Origin: Bacillota bacterium
Lineage (GTDB): Bacteria > Bacillota > Clostridia > Christensenellales > QAND01
Reading direction: 5' to 3'
NCBI GenBank assembly: GCA_003150225.1
Contig: QAND01000017.1
Span: forward strand, 1 to 64,000
DNA: 64,000 nucleotides
Shown here piece after piece: positions 8,040 through 19,641 of this stretch. The translations under genes and the position numbers were made by a program. Each line of letters starts with the position of its first letter. The stretch's first letter is position 1. A model generated the notes under the pieces. That model was not told where the DNA came from. It searched no databases and saw only the letters and a list, made by a program, of their open reading frames with translations.

Positions 8040-9800
8040 ATGCTAAAAATTCTAAAGCGCCTAAACGCAAAGGAATGGGCGCAGGTGGGGATCAGTTTGA
8101 TCTTCATCGTTCTGCAGGTCTGGCTGGATCTGAAGCTGCCGGACTATATGTCTGAGATCACTCAGTTAACCCAAACCCCGGGCAGCGCCCTAGGGGAGAT
8201 CTGGACGGCGGGAGGCAAGATGCTGCTATGCGCCTTAGGGAGCCTAGCTTCGGCCATTGCCGTGGGATTTCTCGCTTCCCGGATCGCGGCGTCCCTGTCC
8301 CGACGGCTGCGGAGCATGCTGTTCAATCAGGTGGATTCCTTCTCCATGGAGGAGATCAACCGGTTTTCCACCGCCAGCCTCATCACCCGCTCCACCAATG
8401 ATGTCACCCAGATTCAGATGCTGGTAACCCTGGGCCTTCAGATGATCGTAAAGGCCCCCATTATGGCGGTTTGGGCGGTGACCAAGATCGCTGGCAAAGG
8501 GATGGAGTGGACCATCACCACCGGAATCACCCTGGCGCTTTTAATGGGGCTTATCGCGCTTGTGATGATCTTCGTGATGCCAAAATTTCGGAAGATGCAG
8601 GTCTTGACCGACAACCTCAACCGGGTAACCCGGGAAAACCTCACCGGGCTGCGGGTGGTCCACGCCTACAACGCCGAGGGCTACCAGGAGGAAAAGTTTG
8701 AAAAGGCCAATCAGGAGTTGACCGCCACCCATCTGTTCACCAGCCGGGGAATGGCTATCCTGATGCCGGTGATGACCACCATGATGAGCGGCCTGTCCCT
8801 GGCCATCTACTGGATCGGCGCCTATCTCATCAACGCGGCGGCTATGACCGAGAAACTGACCCTGTTTTCCAACATGGTGGTGTTCTCCTCCTATGCCATG
8901 CAGGTGATTATGGCCTTTGTGATGATGGTGATGATCTTCATTATGTTGCCCCGGGCCGCGGTATCCGCCCGCCGGATCAACGAGGTTTTGGATACCGAGC
9001 CCACCATCCGGGATGGCCATGCAACGGAGGGCAAACCGGGGATGGAGGGGGAGATCGCTTTTCGCCATGTGAGCTTCCGGTACCCAGGCGCGGCGGACTA
9101 TGTTCTCCACGATGTGAGTTTTCAGGTTCATCGAGGGGAGACGGTGGCCTTCATCGGTTCTACCGGCAGCGGAAAAAGCACCCTTATCAACCTGGTACCC
9201 CGATTCTTTGACGTTACCGAGGGCGAAGTTCTTGTGGATGGTGTAAACGTTAAGGACTATAAGGAAGAAGCCCTATACAATAAGATTGGCTATGTACCGC
9301 AGAAGGCGGTGCTGTTCAAAGGAACGGTTGCATCCAATGTTGGTTATGGAGACAATGGCCGGGAGGAGCCCACGGAGGAGGATATCCGCACCGCGGTGCG
9401 GATCGCACAGGGCGCGGACTTTGTAGAAAAGATGGAGGGCCAGTATCACGCAGATATCTCCCAGGGAGGCACCAACGTGTCGGGGGGGCAGAAGCAACGC
9501 CTGGCCATCGCCCGGGCGGTCTGCCGAAAGCCGGAAATCTATATCTTTGACGATAGCTTTTCCGCTCTGGATTATAAGACCGACCGGATCCTGCGCTCGG
9601 TTTTAAAGCAGGAAACCGCCGGAGTTACCAGCATGATCGTGGCCCAGCGTATCGGAACGATTATGGATGCCGATCAGATTATCGTGCTGGATGAAGGCAG
9701 GGTAGTGGGAAAGGGAACCCATCGGGAGCTGCTGGATACCTGCGATGTCTATCGGGAGATTGCCATGTCCCAGCTAAGCGAGGAGGAACTTGTATCATGA
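8040..9800 (+). CDS. Heterodimeric ABC exporter subunit with non-catalytic Walker B
   Basis: Half-transporter of 586 aa: six membrane helices (about 15-310) fused to a nucleotide-binding domain. Walker A GSTGSGKST (about 373-381), signature VSGGQ (about 480) and Walker B IFDDSFSALD are present. The residue after the Walker B Asp is Asp instead of catalytic Glu, the hallmark of the degenerate partner in LmrCD/TM287-288-type heterodimers. The stop overlaps the start of the next gene (ATGA), so the two are made together. It likely exports drugs or lipophilic compounds; the substrate is unknown. Confidence 0.9.
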   Translation: MLKILKRLNAKEWAQVGISLIFIVLQVWLDLKLPDYMSEITQLTQTPGSALGEIWTAGGKMLLCALGSLASAIAVGFLASRIAASLSRRLRSMLFNQVDSFSMEEINRFSTASLITRSTNDVTQIQMLVTLGLQMIVKAPIMAVWAVTKIAGKGMEWTITTGITLALLMGLIALVMIFVMPKFRKMQVLTDNLNRVTRENLTGLRVVHAYNAEGYQEEKFEKANQELTATHLFTSRGMAILMPVMTTMMSGLSLAIYWIGAYLINAAAMTEKLTLFSNMVVFSSYAMQVIMAFVMMVMIFIMLPRAAVSARRINEVLDTEPTIRDGHATEGKPGMEGEIAFRHVSFRYPGAADYVLHDVSFQVHRGETVAFIGSTGSGKSTLINLVPRFFDVTEGEVLVDGVNVKDYKEEALYNKIGYVPQKAVLFKGTVASNVGYGDNGREEPTEEDIRTAVRIAQGADFVEKMEGQYHADISQGGTNVSGGQKQRLAIARAVCRKPEIYIFDDSFSALDYKTDRILRSVLKQETAGVTSMIVAQRIGTIMDADQIIVLDEGRVVGKGTHRELLDTCDVYREIAMSQLSEEELVS

Positions 9801-11653
9801 GCGAGCGGAATGAAAGACGGCATGGAAGGGGACCCATGGGCGGAGGGCCGCCCCATATGCGGGGACCTGGAGAAAAGCCGAAGAATTTTAAGAAAACAAT
9901 GGGGAAATTGATCCGCCACTGCAGAAAATACCTTCCAGCCATGCTGATCGCACTGGTGGCGGCCGCTGCGGGCACGGTGCTGCAGATCATTGGTCCCGAC
10001 TGGATTAAGAGCCTGACCAATGAGATCAGCAAGGGATTACCGGCTTTGGTGAACGGCGTACCGGTGGCAAACAGCATCGATATGACCGCCGTGGCCAATA
10101 TCTGCTGGACGCTAGTGTTCTTCTATGCTGGCGCTATGTTGCTAAACTTTATCCAGAGTTTTATCATGGCGACGGTGACCCAGAAGGTAAGCCGTGGCCT
10201 ACGCACCGACATCTCCAAGAAGATCAACAGATTGCCCCTTCGGTACTTTGATCAAACCAGCTACGGTGACGTGCTGAGCCGTGTGACCAACGACGTGGAC
10301 ACCATCGGCCAGACCATGAACCAGAGCGTCAGTACCCTAGTGACCTCCATTACCATGTTCTTTGGCGCCCTCTTTATGATGTTCTACAATAGCTGGATTC
10401 TGGCGCTGACGGCAGTGGGAGCCAGCCTGATTGGATTCGTGCTGATGATGATCATCATGCGGAGGTCTCAGAAGTACTTTGTGGCACAGCAAAACGAGTT
10501 GGGGAACATCAACGGCCATATAGAGGAAATCTACTCCGGGCACAGCGTGGTTAAGGTATACAACGGCAGCAGAGAGGCCCGGAAGACCTTTGAGGAGATC
10601 AACAGCAAACTCTATAACAGCGCTTGGAAGTCCCAGTTCCTATCCGGCCTTATGATGCCTCTGATGAACTTCGTAGGCAATTTGGGATATGTGGCGGTAT
10701 GTGTGGTGGGTGCGACCTTGGCTATGAACGGAGCCATCTCCTTTGGCGTGATCGTAGCGTTTATGATCTATATCCGCCTGTTCACCCAGCCTTTGAGCCA
10801 GATCGCCCAAGCCTTCAACAACCTTCAGCGGACGGCCGCCGCCGGCGAGCGGGTATTTGCCTTCTTAGGAGAGGAGGAACTATCGGACGAGAGCGGCAAG
10901 GCCCAGCGGCTAACGGACGTAAAGGGCGCCGTGGAATTCCGCCACGTGAAGTTTGGATACACCCCTTATAAGACCGTAATCCACGACTTCTCCGCCAAGG
11001 TGGAGCCCGGCCAGAAGATCGCCATCGTGGGGCCCACCGGAGCTGGAAAGACCACCATTGTCAACCTGTTGATGCGGTTTTATGAACTGGACGACGGCGA
11101 GATTCTCCTGGATGGGGTTCCCACCAACCGAGTCCCCAGGGAGAACGTGCATGAGCAGTTCGGCATGGTGCTTCAGGATACCTGGTTGTTTGAAGGAACC
11201 ATCCGGGAGAACATCGTCTACTGCAAACCCGGTGTAACCGATCAAGAGGTGGAGGATGCCTGCAAGACGGTTGGATTGCATCATTTCATCATGACCCTGC
11301 CCGACGGCTATGACACCGTTCTAAACGACAAGGCCAGCCTGTCCGAGGGACAGAAACAGCTCATTACCATTGCGCGTGCCATGATCCAGAACGCCCCCCT
11401 TCTGATCCTGGATGAAGCCACCAGCTCGGTAGATACCCGGACGGAGCGGATCGTTCAGGCGGCCATGGATCAGTTGACGGTTGGACGCACCTCCTTTGTT
11501 ATCGCGCACCGGCTGTCCACCATTAAAAACGCCGATTTGATCCTGGTCATGCGGGATGGCGATATCATCGAGAGCGGCAGCCATGAGGAACTGCTGCAAA
11601 AGGGCGGCTTCTATGCCGAACTCTATAACAGTCAATTTGAGGACGCGGCATAA
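9797..11653 (+). CDS. Heterodimeric ABC exporter subunit with catalytic Walker B
   Basis: Partner half-transporter of 618 aa with an extra Arg/Gly/Pro-rich cytoplasmic head of about 35 residues. Walker A GPTGAGKTT (about 412-420) and Walker B LLILDEATSSVD with the catalytic Glu are present. Its signature reads LSEGQ instead of LSGGQ, which belongs to the degenerate ATP site formed with the first subunit. Together they give one consensus and one degenerate ATP site. The gene starts within the stop codon of its partner and is followed by a terminator. Confidence 0.9.
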   Translation: MSERNERRHGRGPMGGGPPHMRGPGEKPKNFKKTMGKLIRHCRKYLPAMLIALVAAAAGTVLQIIGPDWIKSLTNEISKGLPALVNGVPVANSIDMTAVANICWTLVFFYAGAMLLNFIQSFIMATVTQKVSRGLRTDISKKINRLPLRYFDQTSYGDVLSRVTNDVDTIGQTMNQSVSTLVTSITMFFGALFMMFYNSWILALTAVGASLIGFVLMMIIMRRSQKYFVAQQNELGNINGHIEEIYSGHSVVKVYNGSREARKTFEEINSKLYNSAWKSQFLSGLMMPLMNFVGNLGYVAVCVVGATLAMNGAISFGVIVAFMIYIRLFTQPLSQIAQAFNNLQRTAAAGERVFAFLGEEELSDESGKAQRLTDVKGAVEFRHVKFGYTPYKTVIHDFSAKVEPGQKIAIVGPTGAGKTTIVNLLMRFYELDDGEILLDGVPTNRVPRENVHEQFGMVLQDTWLFEGTIRENIVYCKPGVTDQEVEDACKTVGLHHFIMTLPDGYDTVLNDKASLSEGQKQLITIARAMIQNAPLLILDEATSSVDTRTERIVQAAMDQLTVGRTSFVIAHRLSTIKNADLILVMRDGDIIESGSHEELLQKGGFYAELYNSQFEDAA

Positions 11654-11670
11654 CGGCCGTTCAGCAAACG

Positions 11671-11702
11671 AAAAGCCACGGGTTATAGGGCCGTGGCTTT
11701 TT
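11671..11702 (+). terminator. Terminator of the MarR-ABC operon
   Basis: Stem AAAAGCCACGG / CCGTGGCTTTTT, 17 nt past the stop of the second ABC gene. Confidence 0.8.
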
Positions 11703-11775
11703 CCATTTTCCCCGCTGTACATATTTCTTCACCTGGGATAGACACTAGCAAAAACGAGATTCCAAGGAGTGTAAT

Positions 11776-12972
11776 ATGGAGAAAAAGCAATCCCTGTACC
11801 GCTACGCGGTGCTGGCGGGCAGTTTCTTTCTTATGGCGGTGCCCTTCAGCATTGTAAACACCATCCACAGCCTGTTTATCGTTCCGGTCACCGAGGCCAT
11901 GGGCATTTCCACGGGGACGTTTTCCCTGCTGTTTACCATCGGCTCTTTGACGGTAGCGGCAACCTCTCCCTTCATCGGGAAACTGCTGGACCGAGTCAAT
12001 GTGAAGCTGATCATGGGAGCGGGCGCCCTTTTTACCGGTCTGGGCTTTCTGGGCTACGGATACGCCGTGGCCTTATGGCAGATCTATCTTCTTTCGGCGG
12101 TCATCGCCCTGGGGCTGACGGCGCTTACCACCATTCCAATTTCCACCCTGTTGACGGACTGGTTTCCCGAAAAGCGGGGAACCGCCATGGGATTCGCTTT
12201 TTCGGGAGCGGGGACCGGCACCTTCCTTTGGATGCAGGTGGTAAGCCGGATGTTGAGCGGCAGAGGGTACCGGTACAGCTATATCACCCTGGGAATCATT
12301 ATTCTGGCGGTTTCCCTTCCCATTGCCATCCTACTGATGAAACGACGCAGGGGGAATCTGACCAATTCCAAGCTTATGCCGGATCGAAAAGGCGTCCGAA
12401 GCATATTTCAGGACCAAACCTTTTTTCGGTTTTCGCTGGGCCTGTTACTGCTGGGGCTGACCATAGCGGGTACCCAGATCCATATCCAGCCCTATCTGTC
12501 GGCCAGCGGCTATCCCCTGTCATATAACGCCAACGTAGGTTCCGCTCTGGCCGCCTTTGCGCTGATGGGCAGCCTTGTGGGAGGATTTCTGTTCGACAAG
12601 CTGAAGAGCGCCAAGTCGGTGCTCATATTGGGAGGGCTCGCCATAATCAGCTATGTCCTGCTGATGGTATTCCATATCCCGTATGTACCCTTTCTTTTTG
12701 CCGGAGTTTACGGTCTCTGTCTGTGCATGCCCTCCCTGCTGCCCTCCTATGGGGTAGGAGAGCTGTATGGCCAGGAGGCATACGCCCAGCGGCTGGGGAT
12801 GGTCAACCTGGTCTTCACCCTGGGTGGGGCGGGGGGGCCTTTGCTATCGGGGGTTTTAGCGGACAATCTGGGTTACTCCGCGGTATGGATTGTGTATCTG
12901 ATCCTGGCCGCCGCGTATCTTTTCCTCTTCCAAAGGGCCTTTGAAGGAAATGCAGGAAAAACTGCAAGTTGA
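11776..12972 (+). CDS. MFS transporter
   Basis: A 12-helix major facilitator of 398 aa. The loop 2-3 signature GKLLDRVNVKLIMG corresponds to the family G-x-x-x-D-R motif, and a weaker repeat (GGFLFDKLKSAKSV) stands between helices 8 and 9. The general layout resembles OxlT/CynX-type anion antiporters, but the substrate cannot be deduced. It has its own ribosome site (AAGGAG) and lies between the ABC operon terminator and the atp promoter. Confidence 0.8.
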   Translation: MEKKQSLYRYAVLAGSFFLMAVPFSIVNTIHSLFIVPVTEAMGISTGTFSLLFTIGSLTVAATSPFIGKLLDRVNVKLIMGAGALFTGLGFLGYGYAVALWQIYLLSAVIALGLTALTTIPISTLLTDWFPEKRGTAMGFAFSGAGTGTFLWMQVVSRMLSGRGYRYSYITLGIIILAVSLPIAILLMKRRRGNLTNSKLMPDRKGVRSIFQDQTFFRFSLGLLLLGLTIAGTQIHIQPYLSASGYPLSYNANVGSALAAFALMGSLVGGFLFDKLKSAKSVLILGGLAIISYVLLMVFHIPYVPFLFAGVYGLCLCMPSLLPSYGVGELYGQEAYAQRLGMVNLVFTLGGAGGPLLSGVLADNLGYSAVWIVYLILAAAYLFLFQRAFEGNAGKTAS

Positions 12973-12994
12973 TTGCAGGATCGGGCAAAAAACC

Positions 12995-13030
12995 GGAAAA
13001 ATCCCTGGGACAAGGGGATGATTTTTTTGT
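12995..13030 (+). terminator. Probable terminator after the MFS gene
   Basis: A short G/C stem (AATCCC pairing with GGGGATG region) is followed by ATTTTTTTG. It separates the MFS gene from the atp operon promoter. Confidence 0.5.
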
Positions 13031-13068
13031 TTCATGTAGGATGAAAAATATATAATTGCAAAAGGCTG

Positions 13069-13097
13069 TTGCATTTTATGTGGAAGAGGACTAGAAT
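13069..13097 (+). promoter_or_regulatory. Promoter of the ATP synthase operon
   Basis: TTGCAT (13069-13074), a 17-nt spacer and TAGAAT (13092-13097) lie 44 nt before the first ATG of the operon. Confidence 0.6.
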
Positions 13098-13140
13098 ACA
13101 TATTTAGACCGGGACGCAGTCCAGAAAAGGAGGGAGCAAT

Positions 13141-13431
13141 ATGCTGGGATTTGCCATGGGTTTGGTTTGCGGCGTGATAGAATTCCTCCTTCTCCGGCGG
13201 TTTGTAGCCGGGATCTCCCAAGGCACGATGCCTCTGTCCTTGATTGCGTACAAATTATTGGTCCTCGCGGTGACGCTGACGGCCTGTGTGCTGCTGGCTC
13301 GGGATCAGTTGATCTGGGCGGCCTGCGGAATCGCGGTGCCTTTGATCATCGGCTCCATCGGTCAGATGGTGGTGTCCATTGCGAGCAAGAAAAAAGAGGA
13401 CCTGGAAAGGGATGTAGAACATGACGGGTAG
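13141..13431 (+). CDS. Small membrane protein at the AtpI position of the atp operon
   Basis: 96 aa with three hydrophobic segments (about 1-20, 33-54, 60-82) and a charged C-terminus (KKKEDLERDVEHDG). It is preceded by AGGAGGG and overlaps atpB by 11 nt. The place and topology match AtpI/UncI-like proteins that assist c-ring assembly, but I see no clear AtpI sequence motif, so the role is inferred from context alone. Confidence 0.65.
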   Translation: MLGFAMGLVCGVIEFLLLRRFVAGISQGTMPLSLIAYKLLVLAVTLTACVLLARDQLIWAACGIAVPLIIGSIGQMVVSIASKKKEDLERDVEHDG

Positions 13432-14323
13432 CGAAACCGTGACCCTGGCCATTGTGCTGGGGTCCCTTGTATTGGCGGTTCTGTGCTTTTTCTGGCGGCG
13501 GAAGCTGGTACAAAAGCTGAATGCCCAAGAGGAACCCGATAAGAAGACCAAGCGGAAGAAGCTGTGGGCCACCATTCTGATGGTAGCCATGGGTTGGCTG
13601 TTTGCCACCCAGCTCTTGACTTTCCTGTTTGGTCCTGCTGAGGGCGAAGGACTCCATGTGGAGATCGCCGCCAGCCGGGTGGAATTGTTGGGTTTTAGCG
13701 TCAGCTCTACGGTAATCACCACTTGGATTGCTATGGGCGGTATTCTGTTGGGGGCGCTGGCCATTCGGCTATTCCTGATTCCACGGATGAAGGATCAGCC
13801 TCGAGGACTCCAAAATGTGCTGGAGATCGCCGTGGAAAGCGTGTCCAAATATACCGATGAAAAGAGCGGTCATCTGGGGGAAAACCTGGCTGCCTATATC
13901 TTCTCGGTAGCGACGCTGATGATCGGTTGTGCCGTCATCGAGCTCTTTGGCGTGCGGGCACCCACGGCGGATATCACCATGACCTTCGCCATGGCCCTGA
14001 TTACCTTTATTCTCATCAACTATTACGGCATCAAGAAGAAGGGGGTAGGCGGCCGGATCAAGAGCTTGGCGGATCCCACGCCGGTGGTATTGCCCCTGCG
14101 GATGATTTCGGACATCGCGGTGCCGGTTTCTCTGGCTTGCCGGCTGTTTGGCAACATGCTGGGCGGCATGATCGTCATGGATCTGCTGTACAGCGCCATG
14201 GGCAATTTGGCGGTGGGCGTTCCCAGCCTGGTTGGGCTGTATTTTAACGCCTTCCACCCTCTGATTCAGGCCTATATCTTTGTTACCCTCACCCTCACAT
14301 TTATCAATGAGGCTGTGGAATAA
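13421..14323 (+). CDS. atpB: ATP synthase subunit a
   Basis: Membrane half-channel subunit of Fo, 300 aa. The conserved Arg lies in ISDIAVPVSLACRLFGNMLG (family RLFGNxxxG), and helix 5 ends in ...FVTLTLTFINEAVE. An unusually charged N-terminal region (RRKLVQKLNAQEEPDKKTKRKK, broken here by the first two helices) precedes the core. It is translationally coupled to the upstream small membrane protein. Confidence 0.95.
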   Translation: MTGSETVTLAIVLGSLVLAVLCFFWRRKLVQKLNAQEEPDKKTKRKKLWATILMVAMGWLFATQLLTFLFGPAEGEGLHVEIAASRVELLGFSVSSTVITTWIAMGGILLGALAIRLFLIPRMKDQPRGLQNVLEIAVESVSKYTDEKSGHLGENLAAYIFSVATLMIGCAVIELFGVRAPTADITMTFAMALITFILINYYGIKKKGVGGRIKSLADPTPVVLPLRMISDIAVPVSLACRLFGNMLGGMIVMDLLYSAMGNLAVGVPSLVGLYFNAFHPLIQAYIFVTLTLTFINEAVE

Positions 14324-14356
14324 AACCATTGAAATTTATTTTAGGAGGCATTTGAT

Positions 14357-14587
14357 ATGAATATTGGACTTGTTGCCATCGGAGCCGCTCTCTGTCTGCT
14401 TTCCTGCGCCGCCGCCGGTCTTTCCATGGGTCTGGCTACCGGTAAAGCGGTGGATGCCGTTGCTCGCCAGCCGGAAGCGTCCGGCAAGATCAACTCCATC
14501 CTTCTGCTGGGCTTGGCGTTGACGGAATCCACCGCCATCTACGGCTTTGTAAGCGCGTTGATCATGATGTTTACCCTGGGCGCATAA
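14357..14587 (+). CDS. atpE: ATP synthase subunit c
   Basis: 76-aa hairpin proteolipid forming the rotor ring. The polar loop is ARQPEA (36-41). The ion-binding carboxylate is Glu57 in TESTAIYG. Ser58, Thr59 and Tyr62 match positions used in Na+-binding c-rings (E65, S66, T67, Y70 of Ilyobacter). The helix-1 position equal to Gln32 is Met24. The coupling ion is therefore uncertain. GGAGG precedes the ATG by 9 nt. Confidence 0.95.
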   Translation: MNIGLVAIGAALCLLSCAAAGLSMGLATGKAVDAVARQPEASGKINSILLLGLALTESTAIYGFVSALIMMFTLGA

Positions 14588-14605
14588 CCCGAAGGAGTTG
14601 TTATA

Positions 14606-15082
14606 ATGGATATTAACCCTGTGGATATTCTCATCCATATCATCAATATCCTGGTGCTGTTTGTGCTGCTTCGGCTTTTGATCTATAAGCCGGTGAAGAA
14701 GTTCATGGACGAGAGAAGCCAGCGGATCCAGAAGGAGATGGACCACGCCAGCGAGATCTCCGCCCAGGCCGAGGAGCTTCACGCCCAGTACCAGGCGGAT
14801 CTTGCTGACGCCGATGCCACCGCGCAGCAGGTGGTGCGGGAGGCCGCTCAGAAGGCCAACGAAACGGCCCAGGAAATCCTTCGCGACGCGAAAGCCCAGG
14901 CTGGGCAGATGGTGGAGGACGCCCGGGTAAAGGCCGAGGCCGAGCGCGCCCGTGCCCTTTCGGATATGGAGGACCAGATCGCCGACCTGGCGGTGGATAT
15001 GGCCGGCCACATTCTGCAGCGTGAGGTCAAGCTGGAGGACAACAAGGCCGTTGTCAAGGATTTCTTCCAGAAGGTAGGGTGA
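14606..15082 (+). CDS. atpF: ATP synthase subunit b
   Basis: Peripheral stalk subunit, 158 aa: one N-terminal membrane helix (about 7-27), a KPVKKFMDER linker and a long Ala/Glu/Gln-rich right-handed coiled coil. The length is that of a standard b subunit, which shows it is not fused to the missing part of delta. It stops only 4 nt before the next gene. Confidence 0.93.
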   Translation: MDINPVDILIHIINILVLFVLLRLLIYKPVKKFMDERSQRIQKEMDHASEISAQAEELHAQYQADLADADATAQQVVREAAQKANETAQEILRDAKAQAGQMVEDARVKAEAERARALSDMEDQIADLAVDMAGHILQREVKLEDNKAVVKDFFQKVG

Positions 15083-15086
15083 TGGT

Positions 15087-15305
15087 ATGCTGACTGGAAC
15101 CCTGAGAATCGCGCCGCCCTATGATGAGGCGGAGCTCCAGTCCATCCAGGAGGGGTTTGAAACGCTCCTGGGGACGGCCATCCAATTCCGGGTGGTGGAG
15201 GATCCATCCTTGATCGGCGGGTTCTCCGCGTTTATCGACGGCAAGGTGTACGATGGCAGCCTGTCCGCCCAGCTGGGCGGCATGCGCCGGCATCTGGCCC
15301 ACTGA
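15087..15305 (+). CDS. atpH: ATP synthase subunit delta, C-terminal domain only
   Basis: 72 aa matching only the last third of the delta/OSCP subunit: the strand LTGTLRIAPPYDEAEL, the helix with ETLLGTAIQF, and the hallmark DPSLIGGF followed by GKVYDGSLSAQL. The helical N-terminal domain of about 100 residues, which in known enzymes binds the alpha subunit N-termini, is absent. Only 4 nt separate this ATG from the atpF stop, so it cannot be hidden by a local frameshift. The downstream atpA is intact. Function as a shortened stalk connector is inferred. Confidence 0.88.
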   Translation: MLTGTLRIAPPYDEAELQSIQEGFETLLGTAIQFRVVEDPSLIGGFSAFIDGKVYDGSLSAQLGGMRRHLAH

Positions 15306-15318
15306 GGACGGTGAAACT

Positions 15319-16834
15319 ATGCTGGATTTTAATCCCGGTTCCATCGGCTCCTTTTTGAAGGAGCGGATCGACCGGTTTGAGGTTGCGCCCCAGATTTACG
15401 AATATGGCACGGTAAACCGCAGCGCGGACGGCGTCGTCCACGTGGACGGCCTAAGCCATAGCCGTTACGGGGAGCTGCTTGAGTTTGAGAACAACGCCTA
15501 TGGTCTGGCTTTGGATCTGGATCTAAACGGCGTGGCGGCGGTATTGCTGTCGGGGAGCACCGGGGTTACGGCAGGCTCCACGGTAAAGGGTACCGGCCAT
15601 GTGGTGGATATCTGCGTGGGCCCGGAACTACTGGGCCGGGTGGTGGATCCCATCGGCCGTCCCCTGGACGGTAAACCGCTGGACGTGAAGAAATTCCGCC
15701 CGGTGGAAAACCATGCTCCGGCCATCATGGACCGGGCTCCCGTGAACCAGCCCTTGGCCACTGGCGTGCTGTCCATCGATAGCATGATTCCCATCGGCCG
15801 GGGCCAGCGGGAATTGATCATCGGGGATCGGCAGACGGGGAAGACTGCCATCGCTCTGTCCGCCATGCTGAACCAGAAGGATACCGGTGTAATCTGCGTT
15901 TACTGCGCCATCGGCCAGAAGGCGTCCACCGTAGCACAGCTGGTGGAGACCCTGACGGAAAACAACGCTATGGAGCATTCGGTGGTGGTGGCTTCCACCG
16001 CCAGCGATTGTGCCGCCATGCAGTATATCGCCCCCTATGCCGCCTGTTCCATTGCCGAGGAGTTCATGTATGCTGGCAAGGACGTTTTGGTGGTGTACGA
16101 TGATCTCAGCAAGCATGCGGTGGCCTATCGAGCCATGTCTTTGCTGCTTCGGCGGCCGCCGGGACGGGAAGCCTATCCTGGCGACGTGTTCTACCTCCAC
16201 AGCCGTTTGCTGGAGCGGGCCGCTAAGCTGAGCCCCGAGCTGGGAGGAGGCTCTATGACGGCGCTGCCCATTGTGGAGACCATGGCAGGGGACATCTCCG
16301 CCTATATTCCCACCAACGTGATCTCCATCACCGACGGTCAGATCTATCTGGAGTCCGAGTTGTTCCATGCCGGCGTACGTCCTGCGGTCAACGTGGGCCT
16401 GTCGGTATCCCGCGTGGGTCGGAGCGCCCAGCACGACGCCATGAAAAAGGTATCGGGCAGCCTTCGTTTGGAGCTGGCCCAGTACCGGGAGATGGCGGTA
16501 TTTGCCCAATTTGGGTCGGATATCGATGCCTCTACCGCGGCTCAGCTTCGCCGGGGCGAGCGGCTTACTGAGCTGCTCAAACAGACCCAGAGCAATATCA
16601 TGCCTCTATCCCGTGAGGTGGCTACCCTGATCGCTTTTCTGGACGACGCGTTCCTCAATATTCCGGTGGGGAGGATTCGGGAGTGCAGAAACCGGATGCT
16701 GGAATACCTTTCGGCAAATGCCGGGGCCACCATGGCCAGTATCGATAACACCGGCAAGCTGATGGATGGAGACCGGGAGGAGCTTTCGGCCTGTATTCAG
16801 CGCTTTGTGCGTCAGGAATGCGGTGAATTGACAA

Positions 16835-16842
<8 letters not shown>
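15319..16842 (+). CDS. atpA: ATP synthase subunit alpha
   Basis: Non-catalytic nucleotide-binding F1 subunit, 507 aa. The chosen start, 15319, gives the usual N-terminal helix (SIGSFLKERIDRFE), the segment that normally docks on the delta N-terminal domain. P-loop GDRQTGKTAI (about 170-179), the beta-barrel domain before it (GRVVDPIGRPLDG) and the ISITDGQIYLE loop are all present. It overlaps atpG by 8 nt. Confidence 0.96.
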
Positions 16843-19094
<2,252 letters not shown>

Positions 19095-19097
19095 CCC

Positions 19098-19514
19098 ATG
19101 GCCAAAACCTTTCAACTGGATGTGCTGACCCCTGAGCGGCTGTTCTATTCCGGTCCCGCGGAGGCCATCACCATCCAGGGGCTCAACGGAGAACTGACGG
19201 TTCTGGCGGATCATATCCATATGGTGGCTCCCCTTCAGGTAGGCTCAATCCGCATCAAGAAGGATGGAGCATGGCGGGAGGCCTTCAACTCCGAGGGGTT
19301 CCTGGAGGTTATGAAGCAGGGCGTTGTGGTATATGTCCAGGCCTGCGAGTGGCCGGAGGATATCGATGTGGTCCGGGCAGAAGCCGCCCTTCGCCGGGCA
19401 GAGGAACGCCTTCGCCAGAGGCGGAGCATCAACGAATATAAGGGAAGCAGGATCGCCGTGGCTCGCGCCATGGCGCGTCTGCGGGTGACTCACCAAAAAC
19501 TCAACTTGGATTGA
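19098..19514 (+). CDS. atpC: ATP synthase subunit epsilon
   Basis: 138 aa: the N-terminal beta sandwich (LDVLTPERLFYSGPAEAI; GSIRIKKDG) and the C-terminal two-helix domain with ALRRAEERLRQRRS, which can inhibit ATP hydrolysis. Last gene of the operon, 3 nt after atpD. Confidence 0.95.
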   Translation: MAKTFQLDVLTPERLFYSGPAEAITIQGLNGELTVLADHIHMVAPLQVGSIRIKKDGAWREAFNSEGFLEVMKQGVVVYVQACEWPEDIDVVRAEAALRRAEERLRQRRSINEYKGSRIAVARAMARLRVTHQKLNLD

Positions 19515-19545
19515 AAAACCGTCCGCGTGAGCGGACGGTTTTTCC
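19514..19545 (+). terminator. Terminator of the atp operon
   Basis: Stem AAAAACCGTCCGC / GCGGACGGTTTTT with a GTGA loop overlapping the atpC stop. Confidence 0.88.
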
Positions 19546-19641
19546 CTAGGCGTGACCTTTCCCATTGCCGGGTCATATGATGTACCGAGATCGTTCAGCC
19601 TGCCTGTTACCGGTGGGGATGAAGAAGGGAAGGGAAGAAAC

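Noticed and set aside
15628..16509. 293-codon antisense frame in atpA
   Set aside because: His/Gly-rich composition produced by complement of a conserved gene; atpA motifs are continuous on the other strand.
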